From JBGTIS01 sp041745535 (lineage in GTDB: Bacteria > Bacteroidota > Bacteroidia > Cytophagales > Cyclobacteriaceae): a DNA stretch of 23,793 nucleotides. Shown here in pieces: positions 14,294 through 22,344 of this stretch. The first letter of the stretch is position 1; every line of letters begins with the position of its first letter. A program made the translations under genes and the position numbers. Under the pieces are notes generated by a model. It made no database searches. It saw nothing but the letters and a program-made list of their open reading frames with translations, and was not told where the DNA came from. The stretch covers positions 1 through 23,793 of the forward strand of contig JBGTIS010000217.1 in NCBI GenBank assembly GCA_041745535.1, in the 5' to 3' direction.

Positions 14294-15544
14294 ATGCAGC
14301 ATCAGGAGAACAACACGAATGAAGAGGCCTTTAGAGCTATTTATGAAGCTTGTGAAGAAGGCATCATCGCGGTAGATGAATTAGGTACAATAAAAATGGC
14401 CAACTCTGCCGCCCATATTATTTTTGGGTATGGTGTAAATGAGCTTCCTGGTAATAATATTGAAGACCTGGTCCCTCAGAAGCTGAAAAAGCAACACCAG
14501 GTTGATAGAAAAAATTATAACAAAAACCCACAACCCCGAAGAATGGGTGCCGGCAGAGATTTGCTGGGCGCGAAAAAAAACGGGGATCATTTTCCGGTGG
14601 AAATAAGTCTTAATAGTGCCTATCTGAATGGCAAAAGGCATGTAATCGCTTACATTATTGACATTAGCGAACGCAAAAAAATAGAAAACGCACTCAAAAA
14701 AAGTGAAGAACAACTCATTTTATATGCCTCCCATTTAGAAAAACGGGTGAAAGAGCGTACCGAAGAACTGGAACTTGCCAACAAAGCACTCGAAAAGCAA
14801 ATAGAAGTAACTAAGAAAGCGGAAAAAGAGGCCAACATTGCTCTGGAACGGGAACGTGAGTTGAATGAGTTAAAATCAAGGTTTGTGTCTATAGCTTCCC
14901 ACGAATTTCGTACGCCCCTGAGCACCATCCTGTCTTCGGCCTCGCTTATTGAAAAATATCAGGATGAAGCGGTTCAGGAAAAACGCCAGAAACATGTAAA
15001 AAAAATCAAATCCTCCATCAATAACCTTACCGGCATTTTAGATGACTTTCTATCCTTGTCGAAGTTAGAGGAAGGGAAAATGGATGTAAATATCGATACT
15101 GTGGATTTAACAGCAATTTGTGAACAGGTCATTGATGAATTGTCTTCTATAAAGAAAGAAAACCAGCAGATAATTTTCTATACAGAAGGTACCCATGAAA
15201 TGATAAAGGCCGATCCGAAAATCATTAAAAATATTATAATTAATCTTACCTCCAATGCCATCAAGTACTCTGAAAAAGAAATCAGATTAGGCGTTGATTA
15301 CAGCGCCGGGAAGGACATACGCGTTTGTATCAAAGACCAGGGGATGGGCATACCCAAAGAAGAACAAAAACATCTTTTTGAGCGTTTTTTCCGTGCTAAA
15401 AACGCTACCAATATTCAGGGAACCGGATTGGGATTGAATATTGTAAAAAAGTATATTGAAATGCTGGGCGGAACCATCGAATTTAAAAGTGAGGTGAATG
15501 AAGGTACTGAATTTTATGTGACACTTCCAAAAATAATGTATTAA
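14294..15544 (+). CDS. FixL-like PAS sensor histidine kinase
   Basis: From the ATG at 14294 this is a 416-residue soluble kinase; the frame also opens at TTG 14273, but that lies in the promoter box. It has one PAS domain (about 12-126), a coiled-coil linker (about 128-195), HisKA with phospho-His203 (SHEFRTPLS) and HATPase_c (about 305-413; N321, DQGMGI at 348-353, GTGLGL at 376-381). There are no membrane helices. From L59, residues can be written against Bradyrhizobium FixL without a gap: H68 falls on haem ligand His200 and R88 on Arg220, followed by GxKxxGxxFP. A similar His occurs in some PAS domains not shown to bind haem, so haem and O2/NO sensing are inferred. Its stop overlaps the next start codon (TAATG). 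Confidence 0.88.
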   Translation: MQHQENNTNEEAFRAIYEACEEGIIAVDELGTIKMANSAAHIIFGYGVNELPGNNIEDLVPQKLKKQHQVDRKNYNKNPQPRRMGAGRDLLGAKKNGDHFPVEISLNSAYLNGKRHVIAYIIDISERKKIENALKKSEEQLILYASHLEKRVKERTEELELANKALEKQIEVTKKAEKEANIALERERELNELKSRFVSIASHEFRTPLSTILSSASLIEKYQDEAVQEKRQKHVKKIKSSINNLTGILDDFLSLSKLEEGKMDVNIDTVDLTAICEQVIDELSSIKKENQQIIFYTEGTHEMIKADPKIIKNIIINLTSNAIKYSEKEIRLGVDYSAGKDIRVCIKDQGMGIPKEEQKHLFERFFRAKNATNIQGTGLGLNIVKKYIEMLGGTIEFKSEVNEGTEFYVTLPKIMY

Positions 15545-16617
15545 TGAAAAAAGTATTAATTATTGAAGACAATACAGATATCAGAGAAAATATAATCGAG
15601 ATTTTAGAATTGGCAGATTTTGAGGTTATCAACGCGGTAAATGGTAAAGAAGGCGTAGAAAAAGCCTTACAGGAGAAGCCAGACCTGATTATCTGTGATA
15701 TTATGATGCCGGAACTGGATGGTTACGGCGTGTTGCATATTTTGTCGAAAAAACCTGCTACTGCCAGCATTCCGTTTATTTTTCTTACGGCCAAAACCGA
15801 AAGAGCCGATATGCGCAAGGGAATGATGCTTGGCGCTGATGATTACCTTACCAAACCTTTTGACGACACTGAATTGCTCGATGCCATCGAAGTGCGACTC
15901 AGAAAGAACGATCTCATTAAAAAGGAATATGAATCAACCGAAGACGGGCTCAACGCGTTTATATCCGACGCCAAATCCTTACACAATTTTCTGTCGATAG
16001 ATACCCAAAAAAAACCTCGACTGTATAAAAAGAAAAATCATATTTACCTGCCAGGAGAAATGCCCCGCAATATATTTTTTGTAGTTAAGGGAAAAATAAA
16101 AACGACACGCATTAATGAGGATGGTAAAGAACTGATCACCGGTATCTATAGCCAGGGCGATTATTTTGGTTATGAAGCCCTGCTAAAAAATGATGAATAT
16201 AATGATAGTGCTGAGGCCATGGATGATGTTGAGATTATCACTATGTCAAAGGATGACTTCTATCAGCTTGTATATAGCAATCGGGAAATAGCGCAAAAAT
16301 TTATTGAATTGCTTTCCAACAAAGTAGATGAGAAAGAGGAAAAGCTATTGCACCTGGCTTACAACTCAGTGCGGCAACGTACAGCAGAGGCGCTTATCCT
16401 GTTAAATCAGAAATTTAATGCTGAAAAAAATGTCAATTATGAGCTTGCTGTGTCTCGTGAAGAGATTGCCAATATGGTGGGTACAGCTACTGAATCGGTA
16501 ATACGGGTGATTTCAGATCTAAAGGAAGAAGGTATCTTAACTACCCGAAGTGGTAAAATCGTGATCAATCAGCCCGATAAACTAGAGCAGATAAAAAAAT
16601 GGCATGTAGCACGCTAA
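15544..16617 (+). CDS. Response regulator fused to CRP/FNR-type transcription factor
   Basis: This 357-residue protein has a receiver domain (1-120; acidic pocket E8/D9, phospho-acceptor D52 in CDIMMPELDG, T82, K104). A cNMP-binding beta-roll follows (about 155-245; GKIKTTRINEDGKELITG, GDYFGYEALL), then a long helix and a Crp-type winged helix (about 275-345). The recognition helix is GTATESVIRVISDL, with E317 and R321 at the FNR/CRP DNA-reading positions (E-xx-x-R). That fits TGA-type half-sites. It has only one cysteine (C51), so it cannot carry an FNR 4Fe-4S cluster; phosphorylation by the adjoining kinase should replace oxygen sensing. It starts within the kinase stop codon. Confidence 0.93.
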   Translation: MKKVLIIEDNTDIRENIIEILELADFEVINAVNGKEGVEKALQEKPDLIICDIMMPELDGYGVLHILSKKPATASIPFIFLTAKTERADMRKGMMLGADDYLTKPFDDTELLDAIEVRLRKNDLIKKEYESTEDGLNAFISDAKSLHNFLSIDTQKKPRLYKKKNHIYLPGEMPRNIFFVVKGKIKTTRINEDGKELITGIYSQGDYFGYEALLKNDEYNDSAEAMDDVEIITMSKDDFYQLVYSNREIAQKFIELLSNKVDEKEEKLLHLAYNSVRQRTAEALILLNQKFNAEKNVNYELAVSREEIANMVGTATESVIRVISDLKEEGILTTRSGKIVINQPDKLEQIKKWHVAR

Positions 16618-16625
16618 AGATTTAG

Positions 16626-16668
16626 GCCCCAGCCATCACTTTCTAAGGGGCTATTAAAAAGTTTTTTT
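16626..16668 (+). terminator. Possible terminator after the receiver-CRP gene
   Basis: GCCCC (16626-16630) pairs with GGGGC (16647-16651), and flanking TA pairs extend the stem with one bulged G. It is followed by an A-run and a T-tract (16662-16668). It begins 8 bp after the receiver-CRP stop and overlaps the 3' end of the convergent kinase gene. Confidence 0.45.
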
Positions 16669-18178
16669 CTTTCAGGTAGATTCTGAATAATGTGCCTTTG
16701 CCCACCTGGCTTTCTACTTCCACCTTACCCTCATATTTTTCCGCGATTCTTTTTACCATGTAAAGGCCAATACCTGTACCTTCTTGCTCTCGGTTGAAAC
16801 GAATAAACATACCAAAGATTTTATTGATATACTTGGCTTCAATGCCTATTCCGTTATCCGCTACTGTCAACACAAAATAATCGTTCTCTTGAAATGTTTT
16901 CACCTTGATAAGAGGCTTTCTATCAGGATCTCTGTACTTTATAGCATTATCTAAAAGATTATGCAGGATGCTTCTTAAAAGTCGGATGGAAAAAAATAGC
17001 TCAGGTTGCTGAAAGTCAGTATGGATTTCAGCATTGGTTTTTTTAAGGAGTTCCTGATGGGTTAATTGAAACTCTTCAAAAACCGCGGCTACATCGACCA
17101 CTTCAAAGTTTTCTACAGCTTCTCTTTGAATTCTGCCCACATCGGCGAGATCATGTATAATATCTTTTAGTTTAGCGACCTGACTTTGCATCATGTTAAA
17201 CAAGGGTAAAATACTTTCTGATATCTTACCCAGACTTTTTTCATTTATTAGGTTTAGCACAGCTTCCAGGTTGTTAATAGGAGCTTTCAGATCATGCGAG
17301 GCGGTATATACAAAACTATCCAGCTCTTCATTGATCCTTATTAATTCCTCCTGTTGTAGTTTTTGGTCATGAATATTGGTAGCGGTGGCAAACCATTTTT
17401 TAACCTTACCATGTTCATCTTTCATTGGTAAGGCTCTGCCCAGGTGCCAGCGATAATTCCCCTCCGTAACATCTCTAATTCTAAACTCTATTTGAAAAGG
17501 TTCACCCGTTTTCACAGACTCGTTCCAGGTATTTCTAAACAGTTCCCTATCATCAGGATGGATGATAGAATTCCATCCCTCTGATTTACTTTCCTTAAAA
17601 TCTAACCCTGAATAGTCGTACCAGTTTTTATTAAAATAATCAGCTTCACCATGGGCCTGGGCTGTCCAGACAATCTGAGGAATGGTATCTGTTAGGAATT
17701 CGAACTGGGCAGCGCTTTGAAGTAGCTCAGCCGTACGCTCTTGTACTTTCTGTTCCAGATTTTCATTCAAGGCACGAAGCTCCTCATTCATCCTTTTCCA
17801 CTGTTCAGCACTGGGAATTAATATAAGTCTGGGGGTAATGGCCACTAAGGTTACAGCAGTTCCTATGGAAGCCAGTGCCGTAATAACGCGGGTGCCCACA
17901 TCAAACTGGTATAAAGGTTTCCAGATATTGATCACATCAAAAACATGGGTAGTACCGCAGCCTAAAATAAACACCGCGAAAAGTCCCAGCATCCACATGT
18001 AGGTAAAGTCTTTTCGTTGCCTTACGATCTTGACCAGGCTGAGAGGAATGACTAGATAAGCCAGCGCGATGATGCTATCAGAAACAGCATACGACCATAA
18101 AATAGAGGGCGTCCAAAAATAACAGTGGCCATGAGGCATGAAACGAGTTTCTGTAAAAAATTCTATAATTTCTTGCAT
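16643..18178 (-). CDS. Histidine kinase with ethylene-receptor-like membrane domain and PAS
   Basis: This 511-residue kinase starts with three membrane helices (about 27-50, 60-80, 95-120) that resemble plant and cyanobacterial ethylene receptors. All ligand and copper positions of Arabidopsis ETR1 align at identical spacing: D34, Y41, I44, P45, I71, C74 and H78 correspond to ETR1 D25, Y32, I35, P36, I62, C65 and H69. A coiled coil (125-160), a PAS domain (about 160-275), HisKA (H295 in ASHDLKAP) and HATPase_c (N411, DNGIGI at 441-446, GTGIGL at 467-472) follow. It is divergent from a single-domain response regulator, 97 bp apart, its probable partner. Ethylene binding is not shown; copper binding is the first prediction. 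Confidence 0.92.
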   Translation of the reverse strand: MQEIIEFFTETRFMPHGHCYFWTPSILWSYAVSDSIIALAYLVIPLSLVKIVRQRKDFTYMWMLGLFAVFILGCGTTHVFDVINIWKPLYQFDVGTRVITALASIGTAVTLVAITPRLILIPSAEQWKRMNEELRALNENLEQKVQERTAELLQSAAQFEFLTDTIPQIVWTAQAHGEADYFNKNWYDYSGLDFKESKSEGWNSIIHPDDRELFRNTWNESVKTGEPFQIEFRIRDVTEGNYRWHLGRALPMKDEHGKVKKWFATATNIHDQKLQQEELIRINEELDSFVYTASHDLKAPINNLEAVLNLINEKSLGKISESILPLFNMMQSQVAKLKDIIHDLADVGRIQREAVENFEVVDVAAVFEEFQLTHQELLKKTNAEIHTDFQQPELFFSIRLLRSILHNLLDNAIKYRDPDRKPLIKVKTFQENDYFVLTVADNGIGIEAKYINKIFGMFIRFNREQEGTGIGLYMVKRIAEKYEGKVEVESQVGKGTLFRIYLKEKNFLIAP

Positions 18179-18275
18179 AATGTTGTTAATTGGTAGCCGA
18201 AAACACGGTAAAATAAGGAAAGTTAAGTATTTGTAATAAATTCACGATAATCAAAGACTTTTTAGTTCTAATGCC

Positions 18276-18662
18276 ATGGGAAAATTAACAAGAATTTTAC
18301 TGATAGATGATGATGAGACTACTAATTTTTTGAATCTGGTGTTGATCAATAATTTACAATTGGCTCATCATGTAGAAGCGCTGACCGATGCTGAGAAAGC
18401 GTTAAAGTTAGTAGAACAGCAATGCCCGCGACAGCAATGTCCGGACTTAATATTGCTGGACCTGAAAATGCCTATTTTTGATGGTTTTGACTTTTTGATG
18501 GGTTACCAGGCCCTTCCTACCGCTAAAGTTAAAAAAACAAAGGTAGTGGTACTGACTACATCGAGTAGCCCTAAAGATATAAAAAGGCTCCATGACCTAG
18601 GTATTAACCAGTTAGTCAATAAACCATTAACCAAAGAAAAAATATTGGAATTAGTGGCTTAG
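18276..18662 (+). CDS. Single-domain response regulator (Rcp1/CheY-like)
   Basis: This 128-residue protein is a lone receiver domain: acidic residues DDDE at 11-14, phospho-acceptor D62 in LILLDLKMPIFDGFDFL, a Thr pair at 94-95 and K116 in LVNKPLTK. The sequence style (LLIDDDETTNFLN, VVLTTSSSPKDIKRLHDLGI) is the Rcp1-like group that partners with phytochrome-type and other PAS kinases. It has no output domain, so it acts as a phosphorelay carrier or by protein contact. Divergence from the ethylene-receptor-like kinase suggests that pair. The ATG at 18276 gives the family start; an ATG 5 bp earlier is out of frame. Confidence 0.92.
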   Translation: MGKLTRILLIDDDETTNFLNLVLINNLQLAHHVEALTDAEKALKLVEQQCPRQQCPDLILLDLKMPIFDGFDFLMGYQALPTAKVKKTKVVVLTTSSSPKDIKRLHDLGINQLVNKPLTKEKILELVA

Positions 18663-18820
18663 AAAATACCTGGCTTTTAAGTGAATGTTTTACCCAAGAG
18701 TCGGCCATGGTCAGCTGTTCAAGTCGGCTACCCGGTTAACTATTGAGGTCCTGGTCACAAATTGACTAGTCGATGTGGTTTTACCGCGAAAAGAAGGTAA
18801 AAGGGTACCGGTTAATTTAA

Positions 18821-18849
18821 AGAAAAAACGATGCCTTTAAGGCACCGTT
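18821..18849 (-). terminator. Rho-independent terminator of the FIST-BLUF group
   Basis: Read on the minus strand, AACG-GTGCC-TTAAA-GGCA-TCGTT forms a hairpin (one A-C mismatch) followed by TTTTTTCTTT. It lies about 30 bp beyond the BLUF stop codon, the expected position. The rest of the 215-bp gap (18663-18877) shows nothing recognisable. Confidence 0.65.
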
Positions 18850-18877
18850 CTAACAAAAATAGAGTACGCGAATACTA

Positions 18878-19291
18878 TTATTTGAAAAACTTTTTCATCA
18901 AGGAAAGTGCCTTATTGCTTTCATTTCCTGAAAGGATTTGGCGGAACTCCCTTTGTTCTTCCAAACTCATGTGAGTTTTATATTCAACACTATTAAAATC
19001 CACCTTTTTTGCTCCCATCTGCCAGCTTGGAAATATGCGTTCTTTGGCAGGACTACTATTAATGAGCACTATATTTTTGTGCCGATCATCATCTTTGATC
19101 TTATCATAGAGTTGAAAAATCTCCCGATACTCCCCTTCCAGATACTGAACAAATTGTTTTTCTGAATAGAGTAAAACCCCTGTAATATCAAATTTTTCAT
19201 TGTTTCGGTTACAGGCAGCCAATATTTTTTCAATTTCCTGCTCAGTACAATTTGGTTTTCTCTCACTAAGGTAAACCAGATAGGATAACAT
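18878..19291 (-). CDS. BLUF-domain blue-light sensor
   Basis: This 137-residue protein is almost entirely a BLUF domain. All key flavin-site residues align to AppA at the same spacing: Y7 (AppA Y21) in VYLSERK, N31 (N45) in NRNNEKFDITG, Q49 (Q63) in FVQYLEG, W90 (W104) and M92 (M106) in FPSWQMGA. It should bind FAD and switch its hydrogen bonds under blue light. It has no fused output, so it must signal by protein contact; a short helical tail (about 108-137) may be the contact. It is last in the 67-aa/FIST/BLUF group, 72 bp after the FIST gene, and is followed by a clear terminator. Confidence 0.93.
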   Translation of the reverse strand: MLSYLVYLSERKPNCTEQEIEKILAACNRNNEKFDITGVLLYSEKQFVQYLEGEYREIFQLYDKIKDDDRHKNIVLINSSPAKERIFPSWQMGAKKVDFNSVEYKTHMSLEEQREFRQILSGNESNKALSLMKKFFK

Positions 19292-19363
19292 ATTTTTGAA
19301 ATTTAGTTGTTTAAATAAGCGTTAATAAGCGAGGTGATAATGTCTCCAAAATTTCCCGATAAT

Positions 19364-20482
19364 TTATTTCTCGTGAAGTAAAAGAATGGTCGCTGTCTGG
19401 TTAATATGCCCAATGTAGCTTTCTCCATAGGTGCTAAAACCTACGGTAGGTACATGATGGAATAAATCGGCATATTCCTGGGTACGGTTTTGTTCTTTTA
19501 AATCCAAAGTCCTGAGAATGCAGTTAAAATTGATAAGGGCGGAAATTTTGCCCAATTTATCTTCATAATCTTTTAAAGCTTTTTGGGTATCTTTAACAAT
19601 GTCAGTAGAGCGCAGCAGATGTAATTCCATGCCCTTCTTTACATTACAATAAAAAAGCACCCGATCTTCCTCTATTACCCGTGGACTTCTGACAAAGGGT
19701 TCATCTTTTGCCAGCATCAAACCCAATGGATTCTTAAACATATGCTTTGAGAGTTCTTCCTGTTTCACCTGTAGCGCGTCGGCATAGGCCACGCTGGCAG
19801 GTTGGCCATTCAGGGTTGTAATCTCTCTTTTAGCTTCATCGGTTTGGGTAACCGTAAGTACTTTACCTGTGTCCTGAAAGCTTTGAGTTTTAAGAATGCT
19901 GAAAGGAAGCGTAGGTTTCATTAAAAACAAAAGAGCCGCTTCTTCATAGGCCTTACCATTGGCATAGATGTAAGTGGTTTTAAACCGCAAATCATCTCCG
20001 GCTGATCCACCCACGAAAGACACATTGGTTAAATCCCCGATTCTTTCGTTAATCACTTCTTCACAGCCACTAAGTCCGTCTATAAGAACCATACCTACAT
20101 ACTCACTAGGGTCCATATTGGCCATTGGGCTAACAAAATAATTCGCGAAGGAGGCAAAAGCTTCGTCTACCACCCTGTCATTACTTCTGATGCTGGTCAA
20201 TACCTCTACTTTATAATCAAGTAAGGCATCAGGGTGGAAAGCCATGGCTACGATGGCATGATCCAGCATTTTACCAGAAGTAATTTCTCCAGATGTGGTG
20301 CATCCCAAAGTGGAACACCCGCTGAATACGCGCTGCATGACCGAACCAAGCACTTCAGCATCATATTGTGGCGAGGCAAAGAACAGCACCAGGTTTGTCT
20401 CGAATCCTTCCAGGTTATTTTTCAGTTCCTGAACGGCCTTTTCAATAGAGGTTTGAGTAGAATATACGCTTTTGAAATACAT
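19364..20482 (-). CDS. FIST-domain (FIST_N/FIST_C) sensory protein
   Basis: This 372-residue protein has the FIST architecture. FIST_N (about 28-220) carries LVLFFASPQYDAEVLGS, GCSTLGCTTSGEI and the later SFVGGSAGDDLRF...YANGKAYEEAALLFL. FIST_C (about 225-360) includes NPLGLMLAKDEPFVRSPRVIEEDRVLFYCNVKKGMELHLLR and ends with VPTVGFSTYGESY, the usual closing motif. FIST is a predicted ligand-binding domain, probably for small molecules such as amino acids. No membrane helix or enzymatic output is fused. It begins 3 nt after the 67-aa ORF and precedes the BLUF gene, so a shared output is likely. Confidence 0.92.
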   Translation of the reverse strand: MYFKSVYSTQTSIEKAVQELKNNLEGFETNLVLFFASPQYDAEVLGSVMQRVFSGCSTLGCTTSGEITSGKMLDHAIVAMAFHPDALLDYKVEVLTSIRSNDRVVDEAFASFANYFVSPMANMDPSEYVGMVLIDGLSGCEEVINERIGDLTNVSFVGGSAGDDLRFKTTYIYANGKAYEEAALLFLMKPTLPFSILKTQSFQDTGKVLTVTQTDEAKREITTLNGQPASVAYADALQVKQEELSKHMFKNPLGLMLAKDEPFVRSPRVIEEDRVLFYCNVKKGMELHLLRSTDIVKDTQKALKDYEDKLGKISALINFNCILRTLDLKEQNRTQEYADLFHHVPTVGFSTYGESYIGHINQTATILLLHEK

Positions 20483-20485
20483 GTG

Positions 20486-20689
20486 TTATCGTTTTAATTG
20501 AATGTTAAAATCTTTAGCCGCGCTATAAATCATATCCAGGATCGCGGGATCATCAGGGGTGGAAGCATCGATATTTTTTAAAGGAATTCCTTTCAACATT
20601 AATTTGAACTCAACATTAAGCTGCTGAAAAGTATTCCCCTGAGCTTTTTCGTCAATGATCTGGTCAATAAGCTGTTTCATTGTCGCCAT
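20486..20689 (-). CDS. Small hypothetical protein, first gene of FIST-BLUF group
   Basis: This 67-residue, soluble, helix-rich protein begins MATMKQLIDQIIDEKAQGN and ends PAILDMIYSAAKDFNIQLKR. I do not recognise a family. Translation is supported by its position: its stop is 3 nt before the FIST start, the same strand is used, and no other start for the group is seen. It contains no Cys, no signal peptide and no DNA-binding motif. The Asp-Pro-Ala/Asp-rich centre (NIDASTPDDPA) could be a loop. A possible role is an adaptor or partner of FIST or BLUF; this is only context. ATG at 20680 is an alternative start. Confidence 0.65.
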   Translation of the reverse strand: MATMKQLIDQIIDEKAQGNTFQQLNVEFKLMLKGIPLKNIDASTPDDPAILDMIYSAAKDFNIQLKR

Positions 20690-20947
20690 GAAAAAATCGT
20701 TTAGTAAACAGTGTTTTAAAAAGAAGCGGCAAAATACAGATATACAAATCAGCTTGCTTTTAATGTGCTAATGAATTATTACACAGGTAAGAAATCGGGA
20801 TTACAGCAAAAAATTCACCTCCTTACCTAAGGATGAAAGATAACCTGATTCATCAAATAAAAGATTTTAATTATCTGATTTAACCAAATTAAATATCGTA
20901 ATGTACTAAGTTTAAGAATTTTGATACATGATCTTACATGCTTGTAA
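20690..20947. promoter_or_regulatory. Divergent promoter region: FIST group (-) and porin (+)
   Basis: This 258-bp A/T-rich gap carries no gene or perfect Fnr-type box. Only near-matches to the Bacteroidota -7 element are seen, such as CATTTTTG at about 20969-20976 for the porin, just beyond this gap. The promoters are not resolved. Confidence 0.3.
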
Positions 20948-21019
20948 ATGACCGCCTCTATAACTCGCCTCATTTTTGCAAACGGTGGGTGGTACATTTT
21001 TTACTTTATTTTTTTAAAC

Positions 21020-22318
21020 ATGCGTCAACTTTTACTATTGCTTTTTTTATTGGCTAGCCAAAGCCTTCAAGCCCAATTTACTGTAACAGCTGAAATCCGC
21101 CCCCGTTTTGAATACCGGCATGGATTCAAACGACTCGTTAGTGACAACGAAAAACCCGCGTTGTTCATAGAACAGCGTTCACGCCTTAACCTGGGTTATC
21201 AGCAAGACAAAATCAGGGTTGGTCTTCAAGTGCAGGATGTGCGGATATGGGGAGAAACGGCTCAGATCAATAAATCAGACGGATTGTTTTCCGTACACCA
21301 GGCCTGGGGTGAAGTATTATTTACCAATCGGCTTTCATTAAAAGTAGGCAGGCAGGAACTGGTGTACGACGATCAAAGAATATTGGGAAGCCTGGACTGG
21401 GCGGCTCAGGGCCGCAGCCATGATGCCGCGCGGCTCATGTGGCAGGATTCTACCTGGCAGTTACACCTGGGGCTGGCTTTTAATCAAAACAGCGATTTGC
21501 CTGAACCCGCCAAACTGACTGGAAATTTCTACAACGCTCCTGGTGGTTTTTCCCAACTGGGTGGCGGTTTACCTAATTACAAAAACCTGCGACTGCTTTG
21601 GACAGAAAAAAAACTAGGGAAACTTGATTTAATAGCACTTGTGCTCAATACAGGCTGGCAAATGCCCGATACCACCGTGAATTATGTAACCACAGTAGGT
21701 TTTAACCCAGCTTTACAGTTGAGCAGTCGATTAAAACTCAACGGATCATTGTATTACCAGTTTGGTAAAAATCGTGCTGATCAATCCGTGCAGGCTTATC
21801 TGGCTTCGGTCGCGTTCACTTATTCGGGAATAAAGTCATTTACCCTCACTTTGGGAGGTGATATGGTTTCAGGAACAGATGTAAATGAATCTAAGTCTAC
21901 AACTTTTGATCCACTGTTCGGAACCCACCATAAGTTCTATGGACAGATGGATTATTTTTATGTGGGCAATCCGCATAGCCAGAATGGAAAAAGCGTAGGG
22001 CTGGTAGATGCCTTTTTGAAAACCAAGGCCAGATTGGGAGAAAGATCGGCGCTGCTGGCCGAGCTACATCAGTTCTCGTCACAGGTACCAGTAGCAGACC
22101 CCAACGATCTTTCCCAGACCTTAAACAGCAACTTAGGAGGTGAATTTGACCTGATATACAACCTCGATTACCAACCCAATATTAATGTGAAGATCGGATA
22201 CGCGCAGATGTTCGCTACCAGCAGTATGGAAGCTATCAAAGGAGGCAATCGCGATCAACTCAATCATTGGGCCTGGGCGATGATCACCTTCAAACCCAAT
22301 TTTTTGGATAAAAAGTAA
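21020..22318 (+). CDS. Alginate-export-type outer-membrane beta-barrel porin
   Basis: From the ATG at 21020 this is 432 residues with a clean signal peptide (MRQLLLLLFLLASQSLQAQ, cleavage after AQA). The frame is open back to 20948, but that puts the signal internally, so the later start is better. The mature part shows alternating hydrophobic beta-strands, with RSRLNLGYQQDKIRVGLQVQDVR and LKVGRQELVYDDQRILGSLDWAAQGRSHDAARL. The latter is the alginate_exp-family motif (GRQ---D-R--G---W-Q--R--D). Related proteins let sugars or small anions through the outer membrane; here the substrate is unknown. It ends 26 bp before the PilJ/GAF sensor on the same strand, so they may be co-transcribed. Confidence 0.82.
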   Translation: MRQLLLLLFLLASQSLQAQFTVTAEIRPRFEYRHGFKRLVSDNEKPALFIEQRSRLNLGYQQDKIRVGLQVQDVRIWGETAQINKSDGLFSVHQAWGEVLFTNRLSLKVGRQELVYDDQRILGSLDWAAQGRSHDAARLMWQDSTWQLHLGLAFNQNSDLPEPAKLTGNFYNAPGGFSQLGGGLPNYKNLRLLWTEKKLGKLDLIALVLNTGWQMPDTTVNYVTTVGFNPALQLSSRLKLNGSLYYQFGKNRADQSVQAYLASVAFTYSGIKSFTLTLGGDMVSGTDVNESKSTTFDPLFGTHHKFYGQMDYFYVGNPHSQNGKSVGLVDAFLKTKARLGERSALLAELHQFSSQVPVADPNDLSQTLNSNLGGEFDLIYNLDYQPNINVKIGYAQMFATSSMEAIKGGNRDQLNHWAWAMITFKPNFLDKK

Positions 22319-22344
22319 AGAATTAACCGCTCTATTGGTAAAAA

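Noticed and set aside
18663..18820. Possible insertion-sequence remnant between the receiver and BLUF genes
   Set aside because: Base use looks slightly different, but no transposase motif, terminal repeats or target duplication could be found.
20948..21019. Upstream ATG extending the porin by 24 residues
   Set aside because: It would bury the signal peptide; the ATG at 21020 gives a normal export signal.
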